The notes under the pieces: generated by a model
Told to the model about the DNA's origin: nothing
What the model saw: only the letters and a program-made list of their open reading frames with translations
The model's database searches: none
Shown here: positions 31,747 to 39,290 of the stretch, in pieces
Layout of the letters: every line of letters starts with the position of its first letter
Numbering within the stretch: position 1 is the first letter of the stretch
Program-made: the position numbers and the translations under genes
Assembly (NCBI RefSeq): GCF_039592695.1
Contig: NZ_JBBUTK010000001.1
Location: 434,001-498,000 of the forward strand
DNA from: Flagellimonas_A sp039592695
GTDB taxonomy: Bacteria > Bacteroidota > Bacteroidia > Flavobacteriales > Flavobacteriaceae
Length of the DNA: 64,000 nt
Direction: 5' to 3'

Positions 31747-33666
31747 TTAAAAAATATGCCTGACAAACGCCTCCATTGCCGCATAATCGGCCAGTCCGAG
31801 AGCATTGTATTTTTCGGCAGTTTCTTTGTTGCGTTCTTCGGCGCGCATCCAAAATTCTCTAGAATCATTGCCCTGAAACATGACCCCATCTTTTTGTGAT
31901 TGGTGGCAGAAAATGGCATTACGTTTTTTCAAAACTTGATCAGGGCTCATGGGTACCGCCATGTCAATTTGGTGGATATCCCATTCATGCCATGCCCCAC
32001 GATAGAGCCACAACCAGCAATCATTCATGAATGGTTCCGGTTTAAGCCGTTTAACGGCCTCAAAAACAGCATCCAAACATGTTTTGTGCGTGCCATGTGG
32101 GTCGGCTAGGTCTCCGGCAGCATAGATCTGATGGGGTTCAACTTTCTTGATGATGGCTATCATGATCTCGATATCTTCTTCAGACAAACTGTTTTTCTTC
32201 ACCGTACCTGTTTCATAAAAAGGAAGGTCCAGAAAATGAACATTGGCATCATCCAAACCCAAATATCTTGTGGCCGCATACGATTCACCCCTTCGAATAT
32301 TGCCTTTCAAGGTTCTAACTTGGATTGGGTCAACACTGCTTTCACTTTTTGCCTTGATGGCATCGATGATGTTTTGCGCCTCTCCGGATTTTGAAATGCT
32401 TTTGGAGATTTCCGCATAGCGAAGCGCATCTTTATCTGAAACGGCAATGTTGCCCGAGGTCTGATACGCTACATGCACCTCATGCCCTTGCTGTATGAGC
32501 CTGTCAAAGGTACCGCCCATTGATATGACATCATCGTCAGGATGCGGACTAAAAATTATGACCCTCTTTTTGTCTGGTTCAGCACGCTCAGGTCGTTTGG
32601 ATTCATCTGCTCCTGGCTTCCCACCTGGCCAGCCCGTGATGGTGTGTTGCAATCTATTGAACATACGTATGTTCAAATCATAGGAGTCTTCTTGGGTCAA
32701 CAAACCCGACATACCGTTGTCATTGTAGTCTTTATCGGTAAGCCGCAAGATGGATTTGCCCGTCTTTTCACAGAGCCAAACGACGGCCTTTGCTGTCAAA
32801 TCCTCAGTCCATTCCAACGATTCATCAACCAGCCAAGGGGTTTTGTTTCGGGTCAACTCGCTACCTGCTGCTTCATCGAGAACAAAAGTGCAGTTCTCAT
32901 GTTCTTGCAAATAGGTGGCGGGAACTTCTGGAGAAATTTCTCCCTCCACAGTCTCTTTGATAATGTCCGCCTTGTTGCGGCCCCACGCCAAGAGTACGAT
33001 TCTACCAGCACTTCTCACGGTAGCGATACCCATGGTGATTGCTTTACGGGGTACATTGTCGATGCCCAAAAAAGCAGGCGCGGCATCGACGCGGGTGATG
33101 TGATCTAAAGTGATTACCCTAGTGCCTGAATTGTAGTGGGAGCCTGGTTCGTTAAAGCCGATGTGCCCGGTTCTGCCAATTCCCAATAGTTGAAAATCAA
33201 TTCCACCAGCATCTTTTATTTTCTTTTCATAATCAAGGCAGTACTCCTTGACCGATTCTGGCGATACCATACCGTCGGGGATATGCACATTTTCAAGGAG
33301 AATATCCACATGGTCAAACAACTGTTCGTGCATGAAATGGTGGTAGCTTTGCCTGTTTTCTTTATCCATCGGCAAATACTCGTCGAGATTAAAGCTGATG
33401 ACATTTTTAAAACTCAACCCCTCTTCCCTGTGCATTCTGACCAATTCGTCATACACACGTATGGGTGATGAACCTGTTGCCAGCCCAAGCACACATTGTT
33501 GGCCTTTTGACTGTTTTTCACGAATTAAATCGGCGATTTCTTCGGCTACCATCATCGAAGCTTCTTCAGAACTTTCGAAGATGACATTGTGTATTTTTTC
33601 GAAACGGGTATCTTCAAACTGGCCCGCAGGTTTGTAAGAAATATCCCTTTTTTTTGTTTTCAGCAT
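31747..33666 (-). CDS. nagB: Glucosamine-6-phosphate deaminase fused to PIG-L/LmbE-type deacetylase
   Basis: 639 aa bifunctional architecture, well known in Bacteroidota. The N-terminal NagB domain (about 25-290) has GLATGSSP, FNLDEYLP (Asp95) and GIGRTGHIGFNEPGS (His168, Glu173). The position of E. coli Asp141 is Thr166 here. The C-terminal PIG-L domain (about 368-639) has the zinc motif SPHPDDDVISMGG (from residue 373) and ADPHGTHKTC (521-530). NagB converts GlcN-6P to fructose-6P plus ammonia; PIG-L enzymes remove N-acetyl groups from GlcNAc conjugates. No nagA lies in the window, so the fused domain may do the deacetylation (inference). First gene of nagB-susC-susD, divergent from the DeoR gene. 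Confidence 0.93.
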   Translation of the reverse strand: MLKTKKRDISYKPAGQFEDTRFEKIHNVIFESSEEASMMVAEEIADLIREKQSKGQQCVLGLATGSSPIRVYDELVRMHREEGLSFKNVISFNLDEYLPMDKENRQSYHHFMHEQLFDHVDILLENVHIPDGMVSPESVKEYCLDYEKKIKDAGGIDFQLLGIGRTGHIGFNEPGSHYNSGTRVITLDHITRVDAAPAFLGIDNVPRKAITMGIATVRSAGRIVLLAWGRNKADIIKETVEGEISPEVPATYLQEHENCTFVLDEAAGSELTRNKTPWLVDESLEWTEDLTAKAVVWLCEKTGKSILRLTDKDYNDNGMSGLLTQEDSYDLNIRMFNRLQHTITGWPGGKPGADESKRPERAEPDKKRVIIFSPHPDDDVISMGGTFDRLIQQGHEVHVAYQTSGNIAVSDKDALRYAEISKSISKSGEAQNIIDAIKAKSESSVDPIQVRTLKGNIRRGESYAATRYLGLDDANVHFLDLPFYETGTVKKNSLSEEDIEIMIAIIKKVEPHQIYAAGDLADPHGTHKTCLDAVFEAVKRLKPEPFMNDCWLWLYRGAWHEWDIHQIDMAVPMSPDQVLKKRNAIFCHQSQKDGVMFQGNDSREFWMRAEERNKETAEKYNALGLADYAAMEAFVRHIF

Positions 33667-33722
33667 ATTCCTTTAAAGTAAATTGATTGCAGCTTTTTTC
33701 ATTTTTTAATAGCGTTCTACTC

Positions 33723-33755
33723 CAAATGTAGGCAAAAAAGTGATTTTAAATGCAA
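33723..33755 (-). promoter_or_regulatory. Promoter of nagB (TTG-N22-TACATTTG)
   Basis: Reading the minus strand, TTG at 33755-33753 and TACATTTG at 33730-33723 fit the Bacteroidota -33/-7 consensus with a 22-nt spacer. The -7 ends 56 nt before the nagB ATG. The -33 lies inside the 10-bp direct repeat at 33751-33770, so a bound regulator would block it. Confidence 0.6.
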
Positions 33756-33820
33756 TATTTTGCAATATTTTTCTTTTTTAAGCTGTGATTCTTTTCTTTT
33801 TGCATTATTTTGCAGCTATC
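33751..33820. promoter_or_regulatory. Putative DeoR-family operator: paired 10-bp direct repeats 50 bp apart
   Basis: TGCAATATTT occurs twice in tandem at 33751-33770. A near copy, TGCATTATTT followed by TGCAGCTATC, lies at 33801-33820, exactly 50 bp further on. Both lie between the divergent nagB and deoR genes. Tandem repeats at helical-turn intervals are the kind of site DeoR-type tetramers use. The left pair overlaps the nagB -33; the right pair is just upstream of deoR, suggesting autoregulation. Confidence 0.5.
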
Positions 33821-33840
33821 ATTACCATTGACGACTTTTT

Positions 33841-34590
33841 ATGCTAAAGGCAGAACGCCATCAAATCATCTTGAATGAAGTGCAATTGCACAATCGTGTC
33901 TTACTGGGCGATATTGCTGAAGAACTGAACGTCTCTATCGATACCGTCAGGCGTGATGTAAAAGAGTTGGACGAACAGCACTTATTGAGAAAGGTACATG
34001 GAGGCGCCATTGCTTTGGGATTCAATACTTTGACAATTCAGGGGCAAGGGGTTTATGCGCTTGTGGAAAAGAGAAAAATAGCAGAGAAAGCCATCAAGCT
34101 TATACGACCTGGGCAAGTACTCTTGATAAGTGGTGGCACGACCAATGTTGAATTGGTCAGAATGTTGCCCCCAAAACTCGAACTCACCTGCTTTACACCA
34201 AACTTGGCTGTTGCTGTGCAACTATTGAACAAGCCCAATGTTGAAACTATTTTGATTGGCGGGAAACTTGTAACGGATTCTCAGATTGCAGTTGGCGGCA
34301 GTGCAATTAATATGCTTTCTGACATAAGGGCAGACCTTTGTTTTTTAGGTACAAACAGCATTCATTCTGAGGCAGGAATCACCGAGTTTGACTGGGAAAT
34401 CGTGCAATTAAAAAAAGCGATGATCAGCGCCTCAAAAAAGGTGGTCTCGCCATCTATTTCTGAAAAGCTTGACAGCATACGCAAGTATCGTATATGCGGT
34501 ACCGAGGCCATAGATGTGTTGATTACCGAACTCGAGCCCACAGATTCGAAACTATCACCTTATTCTGAAAAAAATATAGAAATTTTATAG
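33841..34590 (+). CDS. DeoR/GlpR family transcriptional regulator
   Basis: 249 aa. The N-terminal winged helix (about 5-58) has the DeoR signature: RHQIILNEVQLHNRVLLGDIAEELNVSIDTVRRDVKELDEQHLLRKVHGGAI. The C-terminal DeoRC sugar-phosphate sensor contains VLLISGGTTNVELVRML, TPNLAVAVQL, LIGGKL and DLCFLGTNSIHSEAGITEFDWE. Divergent from nagB-susCD and 6 nt upstream of murQ. It probably represses the salvage locus until a phosphorylated amino sugar (GlcNAc-6P, GlcN-6P or MurNAc-6P) binds; the effector is an inference. Confidence 0.94.
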   Translation: MLKAERHQIILNEVQLHNRVLLGDIAEELNVSIDTVRRDVKELDEQHLLRKVHGGAIALGFNTLTIQGQGVYALVEKRKIAEKAIKLIRPGQVLLISGGTTNVELVRMLPPKLELTCFTPNLAVAVQLLNKPNVETILIGGKLVTDSQIAVGGSAINMLSDIRADLCFLGTNSIHSEAGITEFDWEIVQLKKAMISASKKVVSPSISEKLDSIRKYRICGTEAIDVLITELEPTDSKLSPYSEKNIEIL

Positions 34591-34596
34591 CGCAAA

Positions 34597-35406
34597 TTGG
34601 TGGAAAAGAAAATCACAGAATTGTCCTCATATTATGACCACTTAGAAAAGATGTCAATAAATGAGGTATTGGAAAACATCAACAGAGAAGATAAAAAAGT
34701 GGCCGAAGCCGTAGAAAGCGTCATCCCAAAAATCACTGAACTGGTTGATGCCACCGTTGAGCGGTTTGAAAAAGGTGGTAGACTGTTTTATATCGGTGCC
34801 GGTACCAGTGGACGGCTTGGTATTTTGGATGCTTCTGAGATTCCCCCGACCTTCGGGATGCCACACGACCGCGTCATCGGTATCATTGCAGGGGGCGATG
34901 GCGCCATCCGTAAGGCCGTGGAATTTGCCGAGGACAATAGAAAACAGGCGTGGAAAGATCTTCAAGAATATGAAATCACTCAAAATGACGTTTTGGTCGG
35001 CATCGCGGCATCAGGCACCACACCTTATGTTTTGGGAGGGATTGAAGATGCCAACGCCAACGGGCTTGTAACAGCAGGAATCACCAATAACCCAGGTTCG
35101 CCATTGGCAAAACTTTCACAGATACCCATTGAAGTGGAAGTGGGGCCTGAATTTGTCACGGGCAGCACGCGAATGAAAAGCGGTACCAGCCAAAAATTGG
35201 TATTGAACATGATATCGACGGCCCTGATGATTAAAATCGGTCGGGTAAAGGGCAATAAAATGGTCGATATGCAATTGAGCAACAATAAATTGGTCGATCG
35301 AGGAACTCGGTATTTGGTCGAGGCACTGAATATGGACTATGACAAAGCTGAAAAAGCCTTAAAAGAATACGGATCGGTTCGAGAAGCGCTAAAAGCGTTA
35401 CAATGA
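34597..35406 (+). CDS. murQ: N-acetylmuramic acid 6-phosphate etherase
   Basis: 269 aa. It removes the D-lactyl ether from MurNAc-6P to give GlcNAc-6P. SIS domain with GGRLFYIGAGTSGRLGILDASEIPPTFG (catalytic Glu in DASE), GGDGAIRKAVEFAED, VGIAASGTTPYVLGG, ITNNPGSPLA and the C-terminal GSTRMKSGTSQKLVLNMISTALMIKIGRVKGNKMVDM, all hallmarks of MurQ. The start is TTG at 34597; a GTG at 34600 is equally usable and no ATG lies before the conserved region, which suggests weak initiation coupled to deoR. The end overlaps the next gene by 4 nt. It consumes the AnmK product. Confidence 0.95.
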   Translation: MVEKKITELSSYYDHLEKMSINEVLENINREDKKVAEAVESVIPKITELVDATVERFEKGGRLFYIGAGTSGRLGILDASEIPPTFGMPHDRVIGIIAGGDGAIRKAVEFAEDNRKQAWKDLQEYEITQNDVLVGIAASGTTPYVLGGIEDANANGLVTAGITNNPGSPLAKLSQIPIEVEVGPEFVTGSTRMKSGTSQKLVLNMISTALMIKIGRVKGNKMVDMQLSNNKLVDRGTRYLVEALNMDYDKAEKALKEYGSVREALKALQ

Positions 35407-35927
35407 GCAGCAGTTTTGAGGAACGGTTAAAAGGCGGCCACCCCAATTCTCTGGGAAATACCGTAGAGGTAGTGGCAGAAGTATTGGGCAATCACAAACT
35501 ATTTGATGAATTGTTCCACTGTTATTTTTCTGATGATGAGGTGGTTCGACTTCGGGTCTCTAACGCAATGAAACGAATCTGTAAGGAAGAAAAGCAACTT
35601 CTGATTCCCTTTTTAGACCGTTTTTTGACAGAAATCGCGGCAATTGATCAAGCCTCAACGCAATGGACGCTCTCCCAATTATTTTTATCGTTGGAAAAGG
35701 ATATGACCGCTACCCAAATCAATCAAGCCAAAAAAATCATGAAATATAATTTGGCAAATCACGATGATTGGATTGTACTTTGCCAAACCATGGAAACTTT
35801 AGGCAGGTGGGCAAAAAAGGATGGAAATCTAAAAGATTGGCTAAAACCGCATCTTAAAAGGTTGGCAAAAGATGAGCGTAAATCCGTATCAAAAAAGGCA
35901 TCCAAGGTTGCTGCTATGTTGGCTTAA
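35403..35927 (+). CDS. HEAT-repeat-like protein coupled to murQ
   Basis: 174 aa, all-helical by composition. It opens MSSSFEERLKGGHPNSLGNTVEVVAEVLGNHKLFDELFHCYFSDDEVVRLRVSNAMKRI, the shape of an ARM/HEAT solenoid (a helix pair with a DDEVVRLRVSNA-type turn), followed by further helix pairs. The ATGA overlap with murQ implies translational coupling. No catalytic motif is visible. Function unknown; HEAT-like proteins usually bind other proteins or nucleic acids. Confidence 0.8.
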   Translation: MSSSFEERLKGGHPNSLGNTVEVVAEVLGNHKLFDELFHCYFSDDEVVRLRVSNAMKRICKEEKQLLIPFLDRFLTEIAAIDQASTQWTLSQLFLSLEKDMTATQINQAKKIMKYNLANHDDWIVLCQTMETLGRWAKKDGNLKDWLKPHLKRLAKDERKSVSKKASKVAAMLA

Positions 35928-35979
35928 TTCTTCACTTTGAATGCCAGTAGCGTTCTATTTCCCCCCAACCTGTATTCAC

Positions 35980-35987
35980 TATATTTG
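35980..35987 (+). promoter_or_regulatory. -7 element (TATATTTG)
   Basis: TATATTTG matches TAnnTTTG and ends 25 nt before the TTG start of the following membrane protein. No good -33 TTG was found. Confidence 0.45.
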
Positions 35988-36012
35988 AAGGCAGTGCACT
36001 AATAGCAAGGCT

Positions 36013-37116
36013 TTGAACAATCCATTATTTCTAAATATCACGAACGAGACGGTTCTATTCTACGGATGGTGGCAGTTTGGCACCTGTCTATTTGCCTTTT
36101 TTGCATTGTTGTCAATATGGTGGCACATAGGTAAAAAGCAAAATGATTTTGGCCAGGTCTGGTTGGCGCTTTCAGTTTTATGTTGGAGTTTTTCGGGTTT
36201 AGTCGAGGTATACTACGCCCAAAACCCTGTAGGAAACGAGTTGCTCATCGATGGATATCGAAGCATATTATCACTTTTCAACAGCCTTTTTATTTTATTG
36301 GCCCTGCCTTGGTTTCGGTATCTGCCCGGTTTTTTGAAGAACATCATCAAATCAAGATACTGGACACTCATTGTGGGGTTGCCCTTTCTATTTTCACTGC
36401 TTCCCACAATCAACAAGATGGCTTTCGGAAAATCGTCGCTTGTCAATGAATTGGACGTGTACTATGCAGTGCTTACACTCATCTTTTTGGGTTTTGTGCT
36501 TTGGCATTCTTTTGCAAAAAGACGGTTGCTATCGCTGGCGTTCTTATCGCTGGTCTGTATTTTGATCACACTGCTGGCGCAGTTTTATAAACTTACCGAC
36601 TCGACGATAAATATGACGCTTTTTTCCGCAATTTTTAAAACTTCACTGATCATGATATTTTTTGCCCTGGCCCTAAGTTGGGTAAAAGAATTATCAGAAA
36701 ATGTAATTCCAAGTGCTTCCAATCTTTCTATGGTTTTTAAAGTGAATCGCCAACATGAAAAAGTCGAACGTGCTGTTCTGTTTGGTGGATTTCCTGGGGA
36801 CAAGGTTCGCAGGGTTTTGCTTCCCAATTCGCAATTTGAACTTTTTTACCGTTTTGCGGCCGTTAGAAAAGAGGAGGGGAGCGACTGGTTGGAAATTAAG
36901 CCCAAACATCATGCTTTACGAGAAAAATCGTATGATATTGGCGATTACAACGAAATAAGACGACTGCTTTTCTCTTTGCTCGATGGTTTGTTTGGTAAGG
37001 GAAATTGGACAAAGAAACAACACCTCACCCCGTTTAAGGAAACCTTATTCGAGCTATCCAAAAGAAGGGAGCGTAAAATACGACTGCTTGTTCCGCCTGA
37101 AAATATCACCCTTTAG
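36013..37116 (+). CDS. Unrecognised polytopic membrane protein with soluble C-terminal domain
   Basis: 367 aa from a TTG start at 36013. About seven hydrophobic helices lie in residues 15-230: WWQFGTCLFAFFALLSIWW, VWLALSVLCWSFSGLVEVYY, ILSLFNSLFILLALPWF, YWTLIVGLPFLFSLL, YYAVLTLIFLGFVLWHSF, LLSLAFLSLVCILITLLAQF and IFKTSLIMIFFALALSW. A soluble domain of about 130 residues follows (VFKVNRQHEKVERAVLFGG...YNEIRRLLFSLLDGLFGKGNWTKKQHLTPFKETLFELSKRRERKIRLLVPPENITL). The layout is like a seven-helix sensor with a cytosolic output domain, but there is no kinase, GGDEF or recognisable HTH motif. I do not recognise the family. Confidence 0.8.
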   Translation: MNNPLFLNITNETVLFYGWWQFGTCLFAFFALLSIWWHIGKKQNDFGQVWLALSVLCWSFSGLVEVYYAQNPVGNELLIDGYRSILSLFNSLFILLALPWFRYLPGFLKNIIKSRYWTLIVGLPFLFSLLPTINKMAFGKSSLVNELDVYYAVLTLIFLGFVLWHSFAKRRLLSLAFLSLVCILITLLAQFYKLTDSTINMTLFSAIFKTSLIMIFFALALSWVKELSENVIPSASNLSMVFKVNRQHEKVERAVLFGGFPGDKVRRVLLPNSQFELFYRFAAVRKEEGSDWLEIKPKHHALREKSYDIGDYNEIRRLLFSLLDGLFGKGNWTKKQHLTPFKETLFELSKRRERKIRLLVPPENITL

Positions 37117-37135
37117 GCCGATTTGACGCCAAGAA

Positions 37136-37158
37136 TGTCTGAAAGTCGCTTTCTGACA
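37136..37158 (+). terminator. Small inverted repeat, possible terminator
   Basis: TGTC-T-GAAAG / CTTTC-T-GACA forms a short stem with one T-T mismatch and a TCG loop. A T-rich stretch (AATTTTTTC) follows about 8 nt later. It lies 20 nt after the membrane protein stop. Weak. Confidence 0.3.
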
Positions 37159-37234
37159 ACTCATAATTTTTTCTGACTTTTTGTTTTTTTTGAAAGGATA
37201 CATACCAACTTGGAGGTCATAAACTCATTCAAGC

Positions 37235-38833
37235 ATGTATACCAAAAGTCCATGTTGCCTTTCTATATTCATTGTGTTCTTAATACTGTTTCCAGCAAGT
37301 TTGTCAGCTCAAACCGCTGGGCTTGATGAACGAATCAATGATGCTTTCATGCCTTTTGCCATTTGGTGGGAGCATCTTATTTTTTCTGAGATTACCTTCC
37401 TCGGGTATGACATTCCGATTGTACTGATACTGTTGCTGTTCGGCGCCTTGTTCTTCACGGTGTATTTAGGCTTCGTGAATATCAGATATTTTCCGTTGGC
37501 CATTCAAGTGGTTCGGGGAAAGCATGATGATTTGGAGAAAACAGTTCCGTCAGGTTCCAAAAAGAAAGAAGAAACTGCCTTTGACCATTCGGGGGAGGTC
37601 AATCATTTTCAGGCACTCACGACCGCAGTCTCTGGCACAGTGGGCCTGGGAAACATTGCGATGGTTGCTGTAGCCATTTCAATAGGAGGCCCAGGGGCCA
37701 CATTTTGGATGATTATAGCCGGACTTCTTGGAATGTCCTCAAAGTTTGTAGAGTGCACTTTGGGAGTGAAATACAGGGACATCGATTCAGAAGGCAATGT
37801 GTTCGGCGGGCCAATGTATTATTTGTCAAAGGGCCTGAAAGAGAAGGGTTATGGAGCTGTGGGAAAATTATTGGCAGCTGTCTTTGCCCTATTGTGCATA
37901 GGTGCCTCGCTTGGTGGGGGCAACGCCTTTCAAACCAACCAGGCAGCGGCGCAAATTATTGAGCGATTTGAAATCGAAGGCTCAAATTCTGGCACCGTCA
38001 TCGGGGTTTTGTTTGCTGTTTTGGTTGGAGTCGTCATCATTGGGGGCATCAAACGAATAGCAAAGGTGACAGAAAAGGTGGTGCCTTTTATGGCAGCCCT
38101 GTATGTGGCTGCCGCCCTTTTTATCATTTTTTTGAATTTGGATAGGGTAGGGCAAGCCTTAAACCTGATCATATTGGAGGCATTTTCTCCAAAAGCGACC
38201 ATTACAGGCGGATTTATCGGTGTGATGATACAGGGGTTTCGAAGAGCGGCATTTTCGAATGAAGCAGGGGCTGGCTCGGCAGCGATTGCCCATTCAGCGG
38301 TAAAGACAAAGTTTGCCGCATCTGAGGGTCTGGTCGGTTTGTTGGAGCCCTTTATTGACACCGTGGTCATTTGCACGATTACCGCTCTGGTCATTATTAT
38401 GTTCAACATCGATGGGGCATTTGTGTACGGTGATGTAATCAATCAGCAAGCACTGCTTTCTGACGGCACTAGGGTCGGAGGCGTAAACCTCACCTCTTTG
38501 GCATTTGAAAATGCGATACCGGGTTCTTCCTATGCTTTGGCGGTTGCCGTAGTGTTGTTTGCCTTTTCGACCATTATTTCATGGTCGTATTATGGCCTTC
38601 AGTCATGGAAATATTTGTTTGGCAGGGGAAGGTATTCTGATTTGGCTTACAAGTTCCTATTTCTGGTTTTTACGGTCTTGGGTGCCGCAATCACTTTGGA
38701 TGCAGTCATCAAGTTTTCCGATGCCATGATCCTTGCGTTGGTATTTCCGAACATTATCGGACTGTTGCTACTCTACCCCAAGGCTAAGGAAGAGTTGGTA
38801 GACTACCTAGAATTGATTGCCAATAAAAAATAA
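37235..38833 (+). CDS. Sodium:alanine (AGCS family) symporter
   Basis: 532 aa with about 11 transmembrane helices. Family signatures: GEVNHFQALTTAVSGTVGLGNIAMVAVAISIGGPGATFWMIIAGLLGMSSKFVECTLGVKYRD and GVMIQGFRRAAFSNEAGAGSAAIAHSAVKT. It imports alanine/glycine or a related amino acid with Na+. It begins with a signal-peptide-like segment (LSIFIVFLILFPASLSAQTAGLDERINDAF), which is typical of Bacteroidota AGCS members. No operon partner. The gap upstream (118 bp) shows no exact TAnnTTTG. Confidence 0.94.
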   Translation: MYTKSPCCLSIFIVFLILFPASLSAQTAGLDERINDAFMPFAIWWEHLIFSEITFLGYDIPIVLILLLFGALFFTVYLGFVNIRYFPLAIQVVRGKHDDLEKTVPSGSKKKEETAFDHSGEVNHFQALTTAVSGTVGLGNIAMVAVAISIGGPGATFWMIIAGLLGMSSKFVECTLGVKYRDIDSEGNVFGGPMYYLSKGLKEKGYGAVGKLLAAVFALLCIGASLGGGNAFQTNQAAAQIIERFEIEGSNSGTVIGVLFAVLVGVVIIGGIKRIAKVTEKVVPFMAALYVAAALFIIFLNLDRVGQALNLIILEAFSPKATITGGFIGVMIQGFRRAAFSNEAGAGSAAIAHSAVKTKFAASEGLVGLLEPFIDTVVICTITALVIIMFNIDGAFVYGDVINQQALLSDGTRVGGVNLTSLAFENAIPGSSYALAVAVVLFAFSTIISWSYYGLQSWKYLFGRGRYSDLAYKFLFLVFTVLGAAITLDAVIKFSDAMILALVFPNIIGLLLLYPKAKEELVDYLELIANKK

Positions 38834-38876
38834 TCCCTATATAGGCTTCAAAACCACCGCAATCGCTATATGATTG

Positions 38877-39290
38877 TCATTGCTTTGGGTTTGTCATCCG
38901 TAATTCAGCGACTTTCTCTCTGGTAATTGTAGTACTGCTTTTGTTCCCCCAAGAATTAATAATATAGTTCATGACATCGGCCACTTCTTGATTTGTCAAT
39001 TTTATGGCCTTCATTTTCTTGTCATAAGCAATGCCGTTGACAACGATTTCACCTTCTTGACCAAATAAAATGCCTCGTATGCTCTCTTCAGGATTATTTT
39101 TTAAGTAATCTGATTTTGCAAGAGGTGGTATGCGTTTTCCTTTTCCCATGCCGTTTTTGCCGTGGCATGCTGAGCATTTTTTTCTGTAGATGGTTTCACC
39201 GAGCTTTATACTTTCAGAAAGCGGGTCAGGCTGTTGCGCCATAATCGCTTGCAGGCAAACAAAGAAAATCAATGGAAAAAAGAGCTTCAT
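38877..39290 (-). CDS. Periplasmic c-type cytochrome
   Basis: 137 aa with a signal peptide (MKLFFPLIFFVCLQAIMAQQ). The haem-binding motif is CSACH (Cys39, Cys42, His43) in YRKKCSACHGKNGMGKG; Met93 (KKMKAI) is a plausible axial ligand. Class I monohaem cytochrome. The start overlaps the upstream dehydrogenase stop by 4 nt, so it is the likely electron acceptor of that enzyme. The product is short and ends with a basic tail. Confidence 0.9.
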   Translation of the reverse strand: MKLFFPLIFFVCLQAIMAQQPDPLSESIKLGETIYRKKCSACHGKNGMGKGKRIPPLAKSDYLKNNPEESIRGILFGQEGEIVVNGIAYDKKMKAIKLTNQEVADVMNYIINSWGNKSSTTITREKVAELRMTNPKQ

